From Sesamum alatum (lineage: Eukaryota; Streptophyta; Magnoliopsida; Lamiales; Pedaliaceae): a DNA stretch of 64,000 nucleotides. The translations under genes were made by a program, and so were the position numbers. Below the pieces are notes generated by a model. The model saw nothing but the letters and a program-made list of their open reading frames with translations. It searched no databases and was not told the origin of the DNA. Below are positions 59,094 through 64,000 of the stretch, in pieces. Numbering within the stretch: position 1 is the first letter of the stretch; each line of letters begins with the position of its first letter. The stretch spans positions 9,920,001 to 9,984,000 of the forward strand of contig JACGWO010000003.1 of assembly GCA_034509735.1 (NCBI GenBank), written 5' to 3'.

Positions 59094-60599
59094 GGATAGT
59101 ATAAGTGGTAAAATTTCAATAGACAACTTTAAAAGTACCGCTAAAAACATCTATATTTTTTATATAATTGAAGAACATCCATTTGGTGTCTTCAATTAAT
59201 TGATATGTCAATCTTTTTAAATTATTTTATTAATCTCGATCTCTCCCCCCTCCCCCCTCCCTTTTTTTTCTATTTTTTTCAATAATAATCTTCCAATTTT
59301 CTTCTCTATTTTTCAGTTTTCTTTTTATTTTTCTATTAATATATATTTTTTAAAATAATAAAAAATTTAAATCTAAATTAAATATGAACACAGATTTGTG
59401 TATATCACATATACTAGTATGTATTAAGTGACAATTAATATTTTTGATTTCATCTTAATATACTATCGGCCACAAGAATTGTACATAGAGTTATTACTAA
59501 AAATTATTAATGATATATTTATAGTAATAATTTAATGACAACACAAACATATTTCTAGTCACTACGTTGTCAAATATATAAATATAACACTAATTATTTT
59601 TGGTGCCAAAAAGGAGAAAATTAACGATAAAAAAATCAGCTGACAATATCATTATAAATATTTAGTGATAAACAATTTTATTTTGTCACAATAATAAATT
59701 TTATGATTTCAATAATTATTATTGTTTTGTAAAAATTTTTATTAATAAAAATTCATGACAAAAAAAAAGTATATAGATGATCAACTTAATGGCAACAAAT
59801 AATTATTGTAAATATATTGTGTTTTCAGTGTATATGTGTCACGAATTATAATATATATATATATATATTTATTGACAATTGATGTACAATTCTTTGTCAC
59901 TGATAAATAATCATGTAGTGACAATAAAAAAATTATGGTCACCCATTTTCTTTCCTTTCTTTTGTTAGTGGGACCACTTTTGTTCAACCTTCGCATGTAA
60001 TTACAAGTCCTGATATTGTAATTTAGCTTTTTACTTGTATATTTGTGGGAGAAATAACTTTTCCAATAGTTGGGAGATGACATCTTGCTGGTCTGCTGTC
60101 CATGTCAAGTCCATACGATCATAGAATTGGAAAGATCCTAATGATATCTTATAAGTTTTTCAGAAAACATTATCAAATAGTTTTATAAGGCTTTATAAGT
60201 TATCAAACATTTTTTATGATATTTTAAAAAGTTTATAAATTTAGCCAAACATATCTGTAGTCCCAAATTTTGGGGAGACGGTTTAATTCTATCTAACATA
60301 TAGATTTAAGTTCAAGCGTGTTTTAATACTTAACTTAAGTTTCCTTCTTGTCTTGTCCTCCACTTTAATTCAAGAAACAAAACTCAAATCTAACTACTAA
60401 ACAAGTGACATTGATTGTGGATAATCCATTTTGATTACAAATTATGTTGTAATCTCATTAATAGTTTACTAAGGCATTATTTGTATAAGTTTAGAAAAAA
60501 ATATTTTTTATCGTCCGGTTAGTTTATCTAATATTAGATTTAGTCCTGTAACTATACCCTTTATTTATTTAGTTCAATAAGTAACAAAATTAATAATAT
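59094..60599. other. AT-rich intergenic DNA
   Basis: No gene is supported. A pyrimidine run lies at about 59240-59280 and an AT microsatellite near 59850-59870. Several short tgacaa/ttgtca words recur between 59405 and 59940, which may be a worn transposon end. Confidence 0.5.
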
Positions 60600-60835
60600 T
60601 TTTCCAATTTAGGGTTTTTACTAAATTTTATGCATTTTTCACTGAAATTTGCCATGTGGGCAGAGAAATTTCAAACTGAGGGAGAAATTGATGATGTGGC
60701 GGTGATGTGGCACACACATGAGTGATTAAATTTTTTTGTTGCTCATAGAGTTTGAACTTGAGTCTCTCAAAACACGAAATGTTCCTTTTGCCACTTGAGC
60801 TATAACCAATTAACCATATTCCTTGCCCAACCATT
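60600..60835 (-). repeat. SINE-like fragment with tRNA-type A and B boxes
   Basis: On the minus strand, tagctcaagtgg (60791-60802) fits the pol III A box, and agttcaaactc (60748-60758) fits a worn B box about 40 bp downstream. The spacing is that of a tRNA-derived SINE head. No full tRNA cloverleaf or tail can be shown. The 3' boundary is a guess. Confidence 0.45.
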
Positions 60836-61285
60836 ATCTATAACCTACATATGTGGAAATACTTTAATATAAAATTGATATTAATATTACTAAAAATTGT
60901 AGTAAAAGTTATACCTAAAAGTATCAATATTTAATGATATAATTTATTTTATTATTCAAGAAGAATATAATTAAGTATTGAAAAATATATATATTAACAA
61001 AATTATATATTAAATTTCATATGCTAATTTATATAATTTTACATAATTGTTTCTTACGTTAAAATTTATTGTTATATATTATATATTTTGGAAGATTTAC
61101 AATTTTTTTTTTTAAAAATTAATAAACATGTTATGATTTATACACTTAAAACAGCTTATATATTAATTTTAATATAGTAATATTTTAAATATTATATATA
61201 AGTAGTTTTGTATATAAGCTTTTTTTATGTAGAAAAATATATAAATTAGCATATGAAAATAAATATATAATTTTTTTTAATATAT
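60836..61285. other. AT-rich intergenic DNA
   Basis: Nothing beyond AT-rich low-complexity sequence is seen up to the CACTA terminus at 61286. Confidence 0.55.
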
Positions 61286-62183
61286 CACTACAAAAAGAAT
61301 AAGGGATTTGTAACGACTTTTTTGGAACGGCCTTTTATTACAAACGACTTTTGCCACAACTTTGTAATGGAAAAATCTTCATGACATCATTTTGAAACCC
61401 CAAAAAAATTCAACTTTTTGTAACGGTCGAACCGATAACAAAAGCCGTTACAAATAAGAATTATAGCAAAAGCCGATACAAAAATTCATACCGTCATAAT
61501 TTGTAACGGCTTTTGTAATTCCGTATGAATATTGGGATGGTTCAATTTTTTCCTCAACTGAACCATTCCAAAGGACGTACGAAACGTCGTTCCAAATATA
61601 TAAATGTAAAACCGTTACCAAAGCCATTCCAAAAACTTCGGCTATTACTAATTTCATATGGTTTTTTGGCATGGTCTTATTATTTTCTAACGATTTGTAA
61701 AAAATAAGACAAGCCATTCCAAGAGTCGCATAAAAAACAGGTACAAAATTTTATAACGGCTACATTTTTGAACGGCTAATTATACTCTCTCCAGAAGCCG
61801 TTCCAAAGGCCGCTACAATTTAACTTATATATATGTGTGTAATTCCACGTTGTTTTCATTTCATTTTATTTCTTGTAGAATTATTTACCAATCACAAATC
61901 ACACTCTCAATATCTTTATGATTTTTGTGCATATACACTTGGTTAGGTAGTATTGCTAAATTTTTGGACCGACAATTGTTGATCTCTTGATTTGGTTGAC
62001 TAGGTAACAACTTTAACCCAATTTTTTTAATTAAATTGTAGTTTAATTATTTTAATTTTCTGATTTTTTTGATCTTATATGTTATGTATTATAATTACTG
62101 TAACATAATATTTATAATTTTATAGGTCGAAATATATATATATACGTATGAATATGTAGTGATATAACATCTTGTCATGACAA

Positions 62184-62230
62184 CTGAGGAGATGGTTGTA
62201 TGATAAGAACCTCCCGGGGAGGGCAAGTCT
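62184..62230 (+). pseudogene. N-terminal fragment of CACTA2 transposase
   Basis: The frame from 62184 gives LRRWLYDKNLPGRASL, the typical start of the Transpos_assoc domain of tnp2-type transposases and similar to the first exon of CACTA1 (40328). The in-frame codons upstream contain a TGA, and the nearby ATG at 62177 is in another frame. The exon is cut by LTR E. Confidence 0.7.
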
Positions 62231-64000
62231 TGAAAGAATTGGGTACGGCCCGGGAACGCAATGGAAGCAAAAAAAACGTAAATTTAAAGCATAATTTAAA
62301 ACGGATTCAAAGGGGTGTTCCCTTTGAAGTTCCCGGGCGTTTGGTGTATGTCATAGCATAAATAGAAGAGGAGAAGAATGCTGGACATGTGGCTAAAAGG
62401 ATATGAACAAAAGATACATGAAAACGTAAAGAAAATCAACCTTTGATCATAACACGTACAACCGGTTCTAACATTGTTCCCTTTCCGTTTCCCCTTCCGT
62501 TCACTTGAGGATCCAAATTAGAATCCCTCTAATTTGTCCACACCACACTATGGAATGTATATCCTCTAATCTATTACTAGATAGAAGTAGAGAAAAGAAG
62601 AAACAAACAACTCCAAATGAACACTATTAATTAGTGCTTTTGGAATATTTTTAGTTCAAACCTTTCCAAAAGGTATGAACACAAAAAGGAGAGTTTTTTC
62701 AGAGATTTTGGAGAGTTATTTGATGAAAAGTTTCGTGCAAGACTATGTCATACAAGTTATGTGAATAGTTTGTGTATGTAGAATTGTTGAATTCAAAATC
62801 CAACTTCTATTGTTAAGTTCCAAAGCAACCTAATAGAAACCATGCACCTTTATAGAAAATAAACCACCCATAAAACCACATAATGGCTGGTCACATGTCC
62901 CTCACATGTAGAGGATTTTAATTCCTTGTTCACTTGCTATAAATTATATTTTTCCATGGACTAGGACTACTAGTCTTGAATTTCTATTTAATCTAATTAA
63001 ATTAAGTCCAAACAAATTCCATTGGGCATTAATTAATCCAATTAATTTCAATCCAATTGAAGCCCATAAGTTTATTTAATCCACTTAAATAAACATACAT
63101 CCAAACTCTAATTAATTGATCCAATCAATTAATTAAGCCAAACCCGATAAATTAATCCAATTAATTTATAGGTTCTAAGTACAAAAATTAAGTAATCCAA
63201 TTAATTAATTCTTGGACCATCCATCAAATGAATTTTCCAATAAATAATCCAATCATTTATTTTTTTTTCTTAAATTAATTCACCTTTTCTAGAATTAATT
63301 CGAAATTAATTCTACCAATTCCATAGTGATTTGTGTGTGAATCTTTAGGTTCACCCTCAACTAGACTTGAGCTTGTGTCCAACATAATTGGTCAATTAAA
63401 TCCAATTTAATTAACTATTTTCCAATTAACCATTAATCGGAAAACGCTCGTCACCATGGGCGGCCGTCTAGCAATGGTCCATGGCACTAGAGATTATGTG
63501 AATATTGGCGTGAACATTTAGGCCCCCGAGTTCCATATGAGTATGGTCCTTCCATCATCCGTCTCCCGATTTAAGTCTAGGGCATGGAATTGGGTGTCAG
63601 TTCCCATCCTGGACTAGACAACTATGCTCAATAACTCGAGACACGTTTTCTCTATTGATCGACGTAGGAAACCATTGCCTACTCGATCAATCGTTGTGGC
63701 CACAGACTTAAAGAGCTTAGACTGTCTCAGAGTGCATAGGAGACTCGACTGTCATATACCGATAGGTGACAGATCCTATCTTGGCATCCACCATCCTCAA
63801 TACATATTCCAACTGCACTGGATAAGGCTTATGATGAACATATACTAGATACGGACATCTCTTGCCAGACCCTAGATACAGGCATCATATGCATGTGACT
63901 GCCATGATTCCTCAAGTTCGAGGACTAATCTCGTACTATCGGAGCCGAGAATTTCAATCATACCGACCAAACCTCCAAGGCTTCCATATGACGATTCCTG
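62231..64000 (-). repeat. LTR E, copia, cut by the window end
   Basis: It begins tgaaag on the + strand, the inverse of a B-type LTR end, after the candidate target site AGTCT (62226-62230). It has gcccggg and gttcccgggcg words like LTR B and D, and the conserved block at about 63449-63484. It is too short to tell whether it is solo or belongs to a full minus-strand element. Confidence 0.8.

Larger units (their letters stand above)
61286..64000 (+). mobile_element. Left part of a second CACTA element (CACTA2), cut by LTR E
   Basis: It starts cactacaaaaagaataagg and is followed by subterminal repeats unlike those of CACTA1: gtaacggc, gccgttac, gccattcc and variants up to about 61815. A leader region and the start of a transposase gene follow. 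The element is interrupted at 62231 by LTR E, and its right end is outside the window. Confidence 0.75.

Noticed and set aside
59405..59940. Recurring tgacaa/ttgtca words that might be CACTA subterminal repeats
   Set aside because: No terminus pair or target duplication could be found; the words are short and AT-rich, so chance is likely.

Overview
The window looks like intergenic heterochromatin of a flowering plant, probably a eudicot. It is AT-rich. It carries Ty1/copia LTR retrotransposons primed by initiator-Met tRNA, CACTA (En/Spm) DNA transposons with plant-type tnp2 and TNPA-like genes, small inverted-repeat elements (MITEs) and a tRNA-derived SINE-like fragment. I see no convincing host protein gene, rRNA, tRNA gene or CRISPR array. 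Nearly every longer reading frame is part of a transposon or a shadow of one. I cannot name the species.

Layout. 1-1393: a decayed copia pol fragment on the + strand, followed by a degenerate PPT and LTR start. That LTR is split by element A (1537-21847, + strand, 5-bp target duplication CAGAC). A has long LTRs (1537-3701 and 19710-21847), a PBS, a leader with GC-rich islands and a badly decayed gag-pol. Near its 3' end lies the young element B (9301-19656, duplication CTCAG), which holds the only near-intact gag-pol of the window (13600-17648, one frameshift). B is abnormal: its 5' LTR is followed by a second copy of A's tail and 413 bp of A's LTR, which run straight into the B leader without a PBS.

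21848-24588: AT-rich DNA with two nested inverted-repeat elements, M1 inside the tip of M2. 24594-36759: element C1, a minus-strand relative of A and B (duplication ATTAA), with a solo LTR D (34279-36177, duplication CACCT) in its 5' LTR.

37727-59093: inverted arms that flank a CACTA transposon, CACTA1 (39432-58356, duplication TTA). CACTA1 has subterminal repeats, a tnp2 pseudogene (Transpos_assoc, Transposase_21, DUF4218 and DUF4216 regions), an array of hairpin repeats between its genes, and a TNPA-like (Transposase_24) pseudogene. A further minus-strand copia element, C2 (42825-51924), sits inside a tnp2 exon. 59094-61285: AT-rich DNA with a SINE-like fragment. 61286 onward: the left end of a second CACTA element, whose transposase exon is cut by LTR E (62231 to the window end).

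Order of events that can be read from the nesting: old copia LTR, then A, then B, then a recent rearrangement of B and A; C1, then D; outer arms, then CACTA1, then C2; CACTA2, then E. The copia LTRs, although diverged, share a conserved block with a CCGTT/AACGG stem. No new biological system is demonstrated. The best leads are the B/A chimeric duplication, the conserved LTR block, and the hairpin array between the CACTA1 genes.
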